Below are positions 9,201 through 16,644 of a stretch of 53,657 bases of DNA, piece after piece. The notes under the pieces are model-generated. The model was not told the origin of the DNA, ran no database searches, and saw nothing but the letters and a program-made list of their open reading frames with translations. The stretch lies in NCBI GenBank assembly GCA_002457595.1, contig NTJR01000001.1, positions 1-53,657 of the forward strand, in the 5' to 3' direction. Position 1 is the stretch's first letter. Every line of letters begins with the position of its first letter. This DNA comes from Marine Group II euryarchaeote MED-G36. GTDB lineage: Archaea > Thermoplasmatota > Poseidoniia > Poseidoniales > Thalassarchaeaceae. Both the position numbers and the translations under genes were made by a program.

Positions 9201-10809
9201 TCCCCAGACATATGATGTTGAATTGATTTCCCCTGCCGGTTGGAATCTTGGTTTAGATTACCTTGGAACTTTTGCTGGCTCTTCTCATGGATCAACAGGA
9301 ACCCTAAGTGTGGGGGAGCAAAGAGCAATCGATGTTACAATAAATCCCCCTGGGGCATTGATTCCCGAGGGTACAATCCTTGATGCAGCAATAAATATTC
9401 GATCAAGAGTCAGTAATGATGTTTGGTCAGTTGATATTCCAATGAGGGTAATTGCAATAGATCAGTTATCGACCACCCCTATCAGTGATGGAATAGAGCA
9501 TCAAGTACCTCCGGATGGAACAATTGAGTTGAAAATAGATTTCCTTAATTTAGGAAACCGCGAATTACAACTTACACCAATTCAACTGGGAATTCCTGGC
9601 GGGTGGACTGTTTTGGAACCGCTTCAGCCTCTAACTCTACCAACGTCTTCTACAACTCAGTGGAGTGTTACTCTACAGGGTAATGGTCTAGCAGAAAGTG
9701 GATTATTTCAACTTCGCTTCACAACAGCTGATGGTGAATTCTATATTGATTGGAATAGGAGTATAGATGTACTTTCAGCTGCTATTCCGATAATTAACTT
9801 CTATCAAGTATCTTTAGCTACTGGTGAAACATCTGATTCTGTACTAGGATTAGGTCAACATCCAGTGGGAGAGCCATTTGATATTTCTTGGATCGTTGAG
9901 AACCAAGGTGCATCAAATTGGAGAGATATAGACACTGAAATTATTCTACCAAATGATGATTGGATTGGAGATTGCGGTTCTCCACCTAGCACAGTTTATT
10001 CTGACTCTAATTATATAATTTGGTGCACGATGACAATCCCTCTATCTGCTGAAGCTGAAACCGGTTATCCTGTGACTTTCCGTATGAGTGGTGAGGGAAT
10101 TTCTATTGAGAATGTCATCAGCCTCCACCCCGCATCAAAATCAGCAGTTTCTTGGGATGTGAATTCTAATGTAAGTGCTCATGAAGGTTGGTCCGAACAA
10201 CTAACAGTTACAGTGCAAAACATAGGTAATGCACCAATAAGTCACAGGCTTGAAGTAACAGCTCCTGCCGGTTGGGATTTATTAATCAATGATGCAGTTC
10301 TGATTCTCCTCCAACCTGATGAATCGACTAATATTAATATTCAATTCAAACCGAATTCAGGTGATGATGGAGTCCTCTCATTTTCGTTGAAAAATGCAGA
10401 CGACATAGATGGTTCAGTTTTCAATGTTGATGTTGATGTTAAGGCGGCAAGAGTAGGTGAAGATTCATCATCTTCAATTTTTATTCCTTTCATCATTATC
10501 CTAGTTATAGTTGCTCTTGGCGGAACAGCATTCTTTGTATCCAGAAAAAGAGGAATTGATATCAGTCAGATTTTTGCTAGTGAAAACCTTTCAAAGATTA
10601 GTGATTCTCTAAATTTAAGTGATTCAACCAGTGGTTCTGGAATAGAATGTTGGGTTTGTAGTAAGGATATTATTGTCGGCCAAGCCTTGGCTTGTGGTCA
10701 GTGTGGAGCTCGCTATCATAGAGCATCCCAAGTGAGTGGTTGTGACATAATTTCTCTGGGCCGTTGTTTGCATTGTAATGCCAAATCCGCTGAGTTAGTA
10801 GAGGCCTAA
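6274..10809 (+). CDS. Surface subtilisin (S8) with CARDB-like repeats, membrane anchor and cytoplasmic RING-like finger
   Basis: The protein has 1511 residues. The S8 catalytic triad is visible: Asp298 in GDSGIDHDHGD, His332 in DGHGTHVA and Ser521 in SGTSMATPAAAG, with the oxyanion Asn in AAGND. Residues 1-280 are the signal peptide and propeptide region. After the protease comes a beta-sandwich of the type associated with S8 enzymes, then a CARDB-like domain (VENLGAGSIPDLDV) and several NEW3-like repeats. A membrane span at about 1404-1427 (FIPFIIILVIVALGGTAFF) ends in RKR. The cytoplasmic tail carries CWVC, CGQC, YH, GC and CLHC (from residue 1459), a RING-like zinc pattern. It probably degrades external protein. 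The start is either TTG 6274, after AGAGGT, or ATG 6316. Confidence 0.88.
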   Translation: MTRILKGRVFRGRSMSQRASLLVLTILLLGMAPISGTMIDESSTSELPLDNTTQRIEISANPDSIRDLGESNVIEGFERTRSNTAESSIGVYTEIGFIPSVHIPSSLTVNRADLVIVIVNGEVGIWDARISIEESANVEIRTTIPPSGFLVQGDQKEISKLAEIDVIEAVHNVPIGLLVDPILRVVDEGKIMVEILGWKDDELQRHSEPGLGIDASLDEVSKEWMTDSWSPEEGRLWGEINLADLGKISQHPSVSWISPLPVLELHNDNARNWMGINSVDSYFVTDLDGSGQTIAVGDSGIDHDHGDFGNRIVARTSVTPGDSSTADPSDGHGTHVACTVLGSGMRSSGTYAGVAPAASLYFQAMEDDDTNSLYSYGINSMLNSAYNDGARLHTNSWGSASGHGSYSTQSEDADDRTSTWDQYWSYDGMTVLFAAGNDRYTGVTPPATAKNVITIGGHDNRGSGSPDSMYYSSSRGPTDDGRIKPDLVAPGDGVRSCLAQEAQDTDSGWSNDWYLEYSGTSMATPAAAGAATLVREYLMEVANRPAPQGALIKALLILGAEDMGTRNIPNDDEGWGRVNLINSLIPDSDEGIFVDDRNRIKSGQTREYNFDITRSGEPLKVVLAWSDFPGSSQSNAQLRNDLNLEVTNPNGNMVYKGNVFTSGHSITGGNWDDVNNVEVVLVDSASTGTWTVSVKDDYHGGGRTWQPYSIAVRGVNVNDLSPDPTFSSEVIIDPIVPQVGENVEITVTVENLGAGSIPDLDVMARADGSLISNQVISLIPGESKQVTWNWTPTQEGQIPLEFRVDPNDLVEETSESNNLLTHMLQVSAPGVRVSSSEAYISLSDATDSVTSWDLQLTNTALFETNATIEASNVIRMSDGLEFDWFKSFTNTEFNLAAAETIDIGFTLIHPAPPQPGTYQIMITGTDIENSVESILSIFFVVPLLAEADVQISAGQILVSPLEKTNVQFFVTNLGNGPQTYDVELISPAGWNLGLDYLGTFAGSSHGSTGTLSVGEQRAIDVTINPPGALIPEGTILDAAINIRSRVSNDVWSVDIPMRVIAIDQLSTTPISDGIEHQVPPDGTIELKIDFLNLGNRELQLTPIQLGIPGGWTVLEPLQPLTLPTSSTTQWSVTLQGNGLAESGLFQLRFTTADGEFYIDWNRSIDVLSAAIPIINFYQVSLATGETSDSVLGLGQHPVGEPFDISWIVENQGASNWRDIDTEIILPNDDWIGDCGSPPSTVYSDSNYIIWCTMTIPLSAEAETGYPVTFRMSGEGISIENVISLHPASKSAVSWDVNSNVSAHEGWSEQLTVTVQNIGNAPISHRLEVTAPAGWDLLINDAVLILLQPDESTNINIQFKPNSGDDGVLSFSLKNADDIDGSVFNVDVDVKAARVGEDSSSSIFIPFIIILVIVALGGTAFFVSRKRGIDISQIFASENLSKISDSLNLSDSTSGSGIECWVCSKDIIVGQALACGQCGARYHRASQVSGCDIISLGRCLHCNAKSAELVEA

Positions 10810-10813
10810 ATTA

Positions 10814-10832
10814 CGCGACCCTATGGGTCGCG
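10814..10832 (+). promoter_or_regulatory. Perfect hairpin between surface-protein genes
   Basis: CGCGACCC, loop TAT, GGGTCGCG: an 8-bp perfect stem starting 5 bases after the previous stop. A second weaker hairpin (GCCC...GGGC) follows at 10842-10855, before the ATG at 10874. No T-tract is present. It shares its shape, but not its sequence, with the elements at 6241, 13740 and 29196. Confidence 0.65.
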
Positions 10833-10873
10833 GTGCCCGAAGCCCTTAGAGGGGCGAGTTTGTCGGCCCTACG

Positions 10874-13561
10874 ATGAATCACGTATCATCGGCTCGGATT
10901 CTATCCGTTCTTCTGGTATTTTCATTACTTTCTCCTATTTCTTTAGCGGAAATTGATCCAAGACTTACCGCTTCTCCAATGGCCCAGGAAGCAGATGTGG
11001 ACGATGCTGCTGAATATGACATCACAGTTCACAATGACGGCGACGATGATATGACTGTCACCCTTACAACTCAGCAAGATGCTAGTAATTGTAATGGTTT
11101 TACTTCTAATATAGAGCAAGTTTCTGGGAGTATAGATGCGGGCTCTTCTGAAACAGTTACGCTCACAGTTACTGTGACTGATCAGGCTGATGGAGATTGT
11201 GAGACCACTGTCAATGCTCAGGCTACACCTTCAGGGGCACCAGGGACTCCAAAGAATGCGGATATCACAGTCACAACCACATCAGGTGATGGAGGTGGCC
11301 TTTATGCAGTGAAACTCACAACTGATGAATTGACAATTGAATATGATGGTCAGAATCAGATAGAGTGGGATGTTGAAGTAGAAAATACTGGCGAGCAAGA
11401 TAATGCACAGATCCAACTTGAAATGACTTCCGACAGCGATTGTGAGTCTGATGAATTAACTGCCGAAGTTCAACCACCTACAGTTACTCTAAATTCGGGT
11501 GACAAAGAAACAGTTGAGGTCACTGTAGATGTGCCTGATGGCAGTTCTACAGAAGCAGGTCAGCACTGTTTCATCATTCTAGCCACAGTAACAAATGACC
11601 CTAATGCTGCTGATCGAGCGTCAGATAATCTTACTCTTCAACTTGATATTCCTGAAGTCAAAGAGTGTGATGGACAACTCTCAACCTCTTCACATAATCT
11701 TGACCCATTTGAATCTGCAACCAATAGTTTCACTGTAGAGAATGTGGGTAATACAGAATGGACAGTGACTATGCAGGCTACATCTGCAGATATTGACATT
11801 AGCGACTGGGTGGATTTTGATAGTCCGAAATCAAAATTACTCTCTGAAACAGGTTCTGAATCTATTCATACTTTTTCTTTCACAACCACACCTGATGATT
11901 CAGCAGAGGCCGATTCTCAGATTGAAATTATGATTCAGGGAATGTCAAACCAGGGAGTTGGTTGTGAGAGAATGCTCGTAATTAGGATAGGGCAGGTCCA
12001 CGAAGCAGAATTATCACTCAGCACAACGGTCTTGTCAAATGTTCAACCTGGTGACTCCGGTACAGTTAGTATCACCATAGAAAATATTGGAAATGGTGCC
12101 GACACATTCTCTCTAACGACTATAGAGATACCTGATGGCTGGCAATCCCAATTTTCATTTTCTTCTGTTACAGTTCAAAGTAAACACAGCTCAGACAATG
12201 AAGAATCAGTAAGTGCGACAATTAATGTTCCACCCGATGCTCTAGCAGGGGACAACCTAGTTACTTTTGGAGTTACAATTAGTGGCTCAACTACGATTCT
12301 TTCAAGTAAAACTCTGACTGTTTCAGTAGCTCCTAATCATGAAATGACTGCAGTCATGACGTCTACTGAACAGAGTGGTTCGACAGGACAGATTGTTCAA
12401 TTTCCTCTTGAAATTACTAATACAGGAAATGTGCAGGATACCTTCATACTGAAAGTCTGTGATCCTAATGATCTGACTGGCTGTAATCCTCCTGAATGGT
12501 CTTCTTCATATTCCGATTCTAGTGGGAATTCTATTTCCCAGATTGTCATTAATTCAGGTGAATCAAAGTCAATATTTCTTGATGTTACAGTCGGTGATGG
12601 GAGAAATGGATATCCGGTCGAAATCTTGTCTCGAGTTAGTATCTATGGAACTGAAGAAAAAATTGAACAGACTGTCAAGGTAATTATTTCTAACTACGTA
12701 TATGGAATGGCAATCTCTCTAGAAGAGCCGGGCTCAAGTGCTAGTGAATTAGATGTCACTCTTCCTCCAGGAGGAGTCACTCAAATTAATTTCTGGGTTG
12801 AGAATGTTGGAAACCATTCCGTAGATGGTGCAGTAATTTCGGTCACAGGTTTGGAATCATCAGTTCTTAGAAAGGTGCTAGTAGATGGAATCGCTATTTC
12901 TGAAAACATTCAAATTCAATTGGGTGAAAGAAAACTAATTACCGTTGAATTGGAGGTTATTGAGGGTCTTAATAGTGGAACTACGGGGATCATTCAGGTA
13001 AGTGCTGCATCTGAGAAAAATGCAGCACAACCGACTTTTGTTAGTCTAATATTTGAGTCAAAGACAATACATAATCTAGTTCTTACCTTAGAAGGTGAAG
13101 ATTCGAAAAAGACCGATGAATCATCTAGCATTGAGTTCATGATTCATGTGACAAATAATGGTAATGTCCTTGAAGAAGTCCAAGTTTTGAGTAGTGACCC
13201 ACTTAGAGGATGGGGTGTGAATATGGTCCCCGAAGAATTTGATTTATCTCCAGGCGAATCAAAAAATGTCACCATTAGAGTGATTCCTCCTGCGGATATG
13301 GTTCAGGATGACACCTACAAATTCACCATAACAGTTCAGCCAAGAGGAATGCCAGTTGCTGGCCAACCTGTTGATTTAGAAGTCACGGCTGAAGTCAGTA
13401 CAGGCCTCGATCTAATCAGTGAAGAAAATAGGAAAATTCTAACATATGGGTTAACAATTATTGGTGGCCTTCTAGTTATGTTTTTGTTTGTTAATGCCCG
13501 TTCCGAAAATAAACGAATAATTAGTGTTCTAGATTCCGAATCAGGAAAAAATGATGATTAG
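10874..13561 (+). CDS. Membrane-anchored surface protein of repeated CARDB/NEW3-like domains
   Basis: The protein has 895 residues. It has a signal peptide (SARILSVLLVFSLLSPISLAE) and then at least five immunoglobulin-like repeats. They show the recurring phrase of the COG1470/NEW3 type: VENTGEQDNA, VENVGNTEWTV, IENIGNGADTF, ITNTGNVQDTF, VENVGNHSVDG and VTNNGNVLEEV, each about 100-130 residues apart. Near the C-terminus there is one span (ILTYGLTIIGGLLVMFLFV) and a short basic and acidic tail. There are no catalytic motifs. Such proteins usually build cell-surface layers or act as adhesion and spacer modules. The same repeats occur in the protease upstream, so the two probably work at the same surface. 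The ATG at 10874 has no clear ribosome binding site. Confidence 0.8.
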   Translation: MNHVSSARILSVLLVFSLLSPISLAEIDPRLTASPMAQEADVDDAAEYDITVHNDGDDDMTVTLTTQQDASNCNGFTSNIEQVSGSIDAGSSETVTLTVTVTDQADGDCETTVNAQATPSGAPGTPKNADITVTTTSGDGGGLYAVKLTTDELTIEYDGQNQIEWDVEVENTGEQDNAQIQLEMTSDSDCESDELTAEVQPPTVTLNSGDKETVEVTVDVPDGSSTEAGQHCFIILATVTNDPNAADRASDNLTLQLDIPEVKECDGQLSTSSHNLDPFESATNSFTVENVGNTEWTVTMQATSADIDISDWVDFDSPKSKLLSETGSESIHTFSFTTTPDDSAEADSQIEIMIQGMSNQGVGCERMLVIRIGQVHEAELSLSTTVLSNVQPGDSGTVSITIENIGNGADTFSLTTIEIPDGWQSQFSFSSVTVQSKHSSDNEESVSATINVPPDALAGDNLVTFGVTISGSTTILSSKTLTVSVAPNHEMTAVMTSTEQSGSTGQIVQFPLEITNTGNVQDTFILKVCDPNDLTGCNPPEWSSSYSDSSGNSISQIVINSGESKSIFLDVTVGDGRNGYPVEILSRVSIYGTEEKIEQTVKVIISNYVYGMAISLEEPGSSASELDVTLPPGGVTQINFWVENVGNHSVDGAVISVTGLESSVLRKVLVDGIAISENIQIQLGERKLITVELEVIEGLNSGTTGIIQVSAASEKNAAQPTFVSLIFESKTIHNLVLTLEGEDSKKTDESSSIEFMIHVTNNGNVLEEVQVLSSDPLRGWGVNMVPEEFDLSPGESKNVTIRVIPPADMVQDDTYKFTITVQPRGMPVAGQPVDLEVTAEVSTGLDLISEENRKILTYGLTIIGGLLVMFLFVNARSENKRIISVLDSESGKNDD

Positions 13562-13702
13562 TAGATGAATTATTCTAACAAAATAGTCGGGTACTACAGT
13601 GTTGAACTAGGTCATGTATTAGGTGTATACTTATTTCACCAGCGCTACTATCTACGTTTTATCTTGAGCACTTAGCCAAAGGTTCAGTCAATACTCACAT
13701 GG

Positions 13703-13712
13703 TTATGCTTAT
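13703..13712 (+). promoter_or_regulatory. Candidate TATA box of the nuo operon
   Basis: TTATGCTTAT. With the usual archaeal spacing the transcript would start near 13734, giving a leader of about 35 nt that contains the whole hairpin at 13740-13756. This is inferred from position only. Confidence 0.3.
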
Positions 13713-13739
13713 GACCGTATTTCAGGTGGGGCAGTCTGC

Positions 13740-13756
13740 CGGTCCCTTAGGGACCG
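13740..13756 (+). promoter_or_regulatory. Perfect hairpin before nuoA
   Basis: CGGTCCC, loop TTA, GGGACCG: a 7-bp perfect stem. It ends 4 bases before GTG 13761 and 13 bases before ATG 13770; the likely ribosome binding site (AGGTG, 13758-13762) lies just after it. Confidence 0.65.
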
Positions 13757-13769
13757 TCAGGTGTGGGCA

Positions 13770-14216
13770 ATGTCAACGGTTCCCGAAGCATACCTTGCAC
13801 TAGCAGTAATGACTCTAGTTGGCATAGGTTTCCCCATAGGTAGCTTTGTCGCATCCCGCTTCTTGAGGCCAACTCCTAGCACTAATGACAAATCCAAATT
13901 ACGTTCTATTTTATTGCCAGGATATGAGACTGATCAGAGTCTGTATGTACGCCGTGATAGCACATACGAGTGTGGTTCTGAACCAGTGGGTGATGCTCAC
14001 ATCAACTTCCACTTCCAGTATTACTGGTATGCCATCATATTCCTTGTATTCGATATTGCAGCCATGTTCCTTATCCTTGGGGGAGTTGTTGCCATACAGA
14101 ACTCCGGTGGAGAAATCGACATCTGGGCCGCTATGACCACGCTTACTGTATTCATTGCAATAATGAGTCTTGGTGTTTGGCATGTTTTCCGCAAGCGTGG
14201 ACGAATCTACATATGA
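13770..14216 (+). CDS. nuoA: Complex I subunit NuoA
   Basis: The protein has 148 residues, a usual length for this subunit. Three membrane spans are visible: the first at residues about 8-26, the second in the stretch FQYYWYAIIFLVFDIAAMFLI, and a C-terminal one (MTTLTVFIAIMSLGVWHVF). The family signature YECGSEPVGDA lies on the loop between spans one and two, and the conserved acidic residue of span two (FD) is present. The subunit sits at the junction of the peripheral and membrane arms, near the quinone channel. The ATG at 13770 is preferred because AGGTG lies 7 bases upstream; GTG 13761 is the alternative. It is the first gene of the nuo operon. Confidence 0.92.
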   Translation: MSTVPEAYLALAVMTLVGIGFPIGSFVASRFLRPTPSTNDKSKLRSILLPGYETDQSLYVRRDSTYECGSEPVGDAHINFHFQYYWYAIIFLVFDIAAMFLILGGVVAIQNSGGEIDIWAAMTTLTVFIAIMSLGVWHVFRKRGRIYI

Positions 14217-14222
14217 GGTGAT

Positions 14223-14822
14223 ATGATGAGCGATGAAATTCAGAATTTTTCTGTCTTTAACAGTCGTATACTCGTAGATACAGTCGGGGATGTTACCGAT
14301 GAGGCTCTGAAAGCTAGTCGGATGAAGGAGGTCATCGGTGTCCTTGGAGGACGCTTATTCAATTGGGGTCAAAGGAAGTCACTATTTCCTTTGCATTTGG
14401 GTATCAAGTGTTGTGCTCTAGAAATGGCAGCAGCAGGCGCTAGCCGCTTTGATGCTGAGAGATTCGGTGTATTCTTTCGCTCAAGTCCGCGACAATGTGA
14501 TGTCCTTTTGGTAAATGGCCCTATTTCGAAGAAATTTGCGGACCCAATAGTTCGACTATGGGAGCAAATGCCTGAACCAAAGTGGTGCATTGCTATGGGT
14601 GAGTGTGCTATTTCAGGTGGCCCCTACTTCCAATCATACAATGTTCTAGAAGGCGTTGATACAGTGATTCCTGTTGATGTGTATATCCCAGGTTGTCCAC
14701 CACGTCCTGAGGCGTTAATCGATGGATTTGGTAAATTGCGTGAGAAGATTATCCGAATCGGAGCAGTACCAAGCGAAGTCCGTCCTATGAACGAGGCGCC
14801 TTTGATTATTGGAGATGAGTGA
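14223..14822 (+). CDS. nuoB: Complex I subunit NuoB (N2 iron-sulfur cluster)
   Basis: The protein has 199 residues. It carries the ligands of the terminal [4Fe-4S] cluster N2, which passes electrons to quinone: the adjacent Cys pair in IKCCALEM, a further Cys in MGECAISGG and the last in PGCPPRPEAL. It also has RQCDVLLVNGP, typical of the family. It belongs to the peripheral arm. The start follows GAGGTGAT at 14215-14222, which overlaps the end of nuoA. Two ATG codons are adjacent nearby (14223 and 14226), so the first residue is uncertain by one. The gene is 10 bases from nuoC. Confidence 0.93.
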   Translation: MMSDEIQNFSVFNSRILVDTVGDVTDEALKASRMKEVIGVLGGRLFNWGQRKSLFPLHLGIKCCALEMAAAGASRFDAERFGVFFRSSPRQCDVLLVNGPISKKFADPIVRLWEQMPEPKWCIAMGECAISGGPYFQSYNVLEGVDTVIPVDVYIPGCPPRPEALIDGFGKLREKIIRIGAVPSEVRPMNEAPLIIGDE

Positions 14823-14832
14823 GGGGATACAG

Positions 14833-15489
14833 ATGGGTAAGAAAGTTTCACCGGCTGCTCAGCAAAAGGCTGCAGAATCTCTAGCATCTGCTATCTCAAA
14901 GATTGATGGCGTCAGTGCTGAAGTGGATACTCGAAGTTCTGGCACTCAAGAACGGCACACAGTCACTGGTACATGTACTCCGGCTTCATGGCGAGGTCTT
15001 GCTGAGGCACTTGCTAGCAAGCACACAGTCGATTATTGTTCTATGATTACAGGCATACATTGGCCAGATGCTTCAGACAAGACCTGGGAAGTCATCTACC
15101 ATTTGCTGCGTACAGGAGTTACAGACCCTGATGTTGTTGATGGCGTTGTTCAACCAAACATAACTAAGGTTAGTGCCTTGAAGGGTGGAAAAGTTCCTCT
15201 TGAAATCCAAATTAGTATTGCTCTACCAGATACTCGAACTCCTTCAGTTGACAGTGTTCAGGATATTTGGGTAGGAGCAGATTGGAATGAAAAAGAGACA
15301 TGGGATCTTGTTGGAATTGACTTTGATGGGCATCAAGGAATGCGCAGAGTTCTCAATCCTCACGAGACTCCAGTAGGATATCATCCTCTTCAGAAGCAGC
15401 ACAAATTGCGTTATCATGGATATGAGGAGATGTATGATGATGCTCAAGGATTCCGAAGGAAGCCAGCAGATGCTGGTAAGGTGAAGTGA
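14833..15489 (+). CDS. nuoC: Complex I subunit NuoC
   Basis: The protein has 218 residues. It contains the 30-kDa subunit signature WVGADWNEKETWDLVGIDFDGH, shown here in two parts as WVGADWNEKETWDL and VGIDFDGH, followed by RRVLNPHE and a C-terminal YDDAQGFRRKP. The subunit is part of the peripheral connecting module with NuoB and NuoD. The start is the ATG at 14833, preceded by GAGGGGA at 14821-14827; longer in-frame starts lie inside nuoB. It is separate from nuoD, unlike the fused nuoCD of some enterobacteria. Confidence 0.9.
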   Translation: MGKKVSPAAQQKAAESLASAISKIDGVSAEVDTRSSGTQERHTVTGTCTPASWRGLAEALASKHTVDYCSMITGIHWPDASDKTWEVIYHLLRTGVTDPDVVDGVVQPNITKVSALKGGKVPLEIQISIALPDTRTPSVDSVQDIWVGADWNEKETWDLVGIDFDGHQGMRRVLNPHETPVGYHPLQKQHKLRYHGYEEMYDDAQGFRRKPADAGKVK

Positions 15490-15498
15490 GGGTTCAAT

Positions 15499-16635
15499 AT
15501 GGCAGAAATGTGGATTTCAATGGGTCCTCAACACCCTATGACCCATGGTCTTTGGACTCTGAAGGTCAAGGTTGATGGAGAAACTGTGGTGGATACAGAA
15601 CCCGATCTAGGATTTATCCACCGTGGTGTCGAGAAGATTTGTGAATCGCGTGATTTCACACAGATTACTACTTATTGCGATAGACTATGCTACGCTAGTG
15701 CGAATACATGGTCACATTCCTACATTTATGCTGCTGAGGATTTACTTGGGGTAGAAGTCCCCGAACGCGCAGAATACATTCGTCTCATTGCTATTGAATT
15801 ACAGAGAATTGCCAGCCATTTGATGTGGCTAGGTGCATATGGTCCCGACATTGGAAATCTATCCGTTATGGTTTGGTGTCTGCGTGAGCGGGAGATGATG
15901 ATGGATTTGCTACAAGAAATGGGGGGTTCTCGTATGCATTATAATTTCCCTCGCGTAGGTGGTGTGAAGCGCGACCTCCCTCATGGATTTGCTCAGAGGG
16001 CACGTGCAAAACTAGCTTTATTCCAAGATCGAATTCAAGAATACGAAGCCCTATTTGATGAGAGCACGGTATTCCTTGTCCGTAGTCAGGGAGTTGGTTA
16101 TGCTAAGCCTGCCGAAATGATCAACCACGGTGTAACAGGACCCAATGTTCGAGCCGGTGGAGTTGACTACGATGTTCGCTGGGCTCATCCCTATTCAGTA
16201 TACAGTGAATTGGATTGGGTACCTGCTGTTGAGCGCTCATCGATTAAGGGTGCAGACTGTTATGATCGCTATCGCGCTCGAATTGAGGAGATGAAAGAAA
16301 GTGCCAGCATGGTCCTTCAGTCTCTAGATAAGATGCCAGGTGGAGCAGAAACATATCACGAACCTGGTGATCCCAAAATTCTCGCTAAGGCTCCATCTAG
16401 GGCACCAGAAGGAACTAGTGGTAGTCACCACTTTGAGGATAGTCGAGGTGAGTCTATGTTCTACCTCGCTGGTGGCGGAGAAGGTAGAGGAAAGATGCCG
16501 TATCGTGTATCCATCCGTTCTCCTATGTTCATCACCATTCCTTACGCAGCCAAGTGTATGATTGGATACAAAGTTGCAGATATTCCTGCCATCATGGGGT
16601 CATTTGACCCTTGTATTGGAGAGACTGATAGGTGA
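15499..16635 (+). CDS. nuoD: Complex I subunit NuoD (quinone-site subunit)
   Basis: The protein has 378 residues, close to the usual length of about 380-400. Family motifs appear in order: GPQHPMTHG near the N-terminus, which carries the quinone-pocket His, then PDLGFIHRGVEKICE, RIASHLMWLG, and the C-terminal GSFDPCIGETDR. It forms the quinone-binding cavity together with NuoB and is related to the large subunit of [NiFe] hydrogenases. The hydrogenase nickel cysteines are absent, as expected for complex I. It starts at ATG 15499 after GTGAGGGTT and is spaced 9 bases from nuoC and nuoH. Confidence 0.94.
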   Translation: MAEMWISMGPQHPMTHGLWTLKVKVDGETVVDTEPDLGFIHRGVEKICESRDFTQITTYCDRLCYASANTWSHSYIYAAEDLLGVEVPERAEYIRLIAIELQRIASHLMWLGAYGPDIGNLSVMVWCLREREMMMDLLQEMGGSRMHYNFPRVGGVKRDLPHGFAQRARAKLALFQDRIQEYEALFDESTVFLVRSQGVGYAKPAEMINHGVTGPNVRAGGVDYDVRWAHPYSVYSELDWVPAVERSSIKGADCYDRYRARIEEMKESASMVLQSLDKMPGGAETYHEPGDPKILAKAPSRAPEGTSGSHHFEDSRGESMFYLAGGGEGRGKMPYRVSIRSPMFITIPYAAKCMIGYKVADIPAIMGSFDPCIGETDR

Positions 16636-16644
16636 GGTGAAAGC

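Larger units (their letters stand above)
13562..13769. other. Noncoding region before the complex I operon
   Basis: About 208 bases without a credible gene, the longest gap in the window. It is AT-rich at first. It contains a TATA-like stretch (TTATGCTTAT, 13703-13712) and the hairpin at 13740-13756 just before nuoA. No tRNA fold was found. Confidence 0.6.

Noticed and set aside
13562-13769. Hidden tRNA or small RNA before nuoA
   Set aside because: No cloverleaf or T-arm sequence was found; only a promoter-like stretch and the short hairpin are visible.
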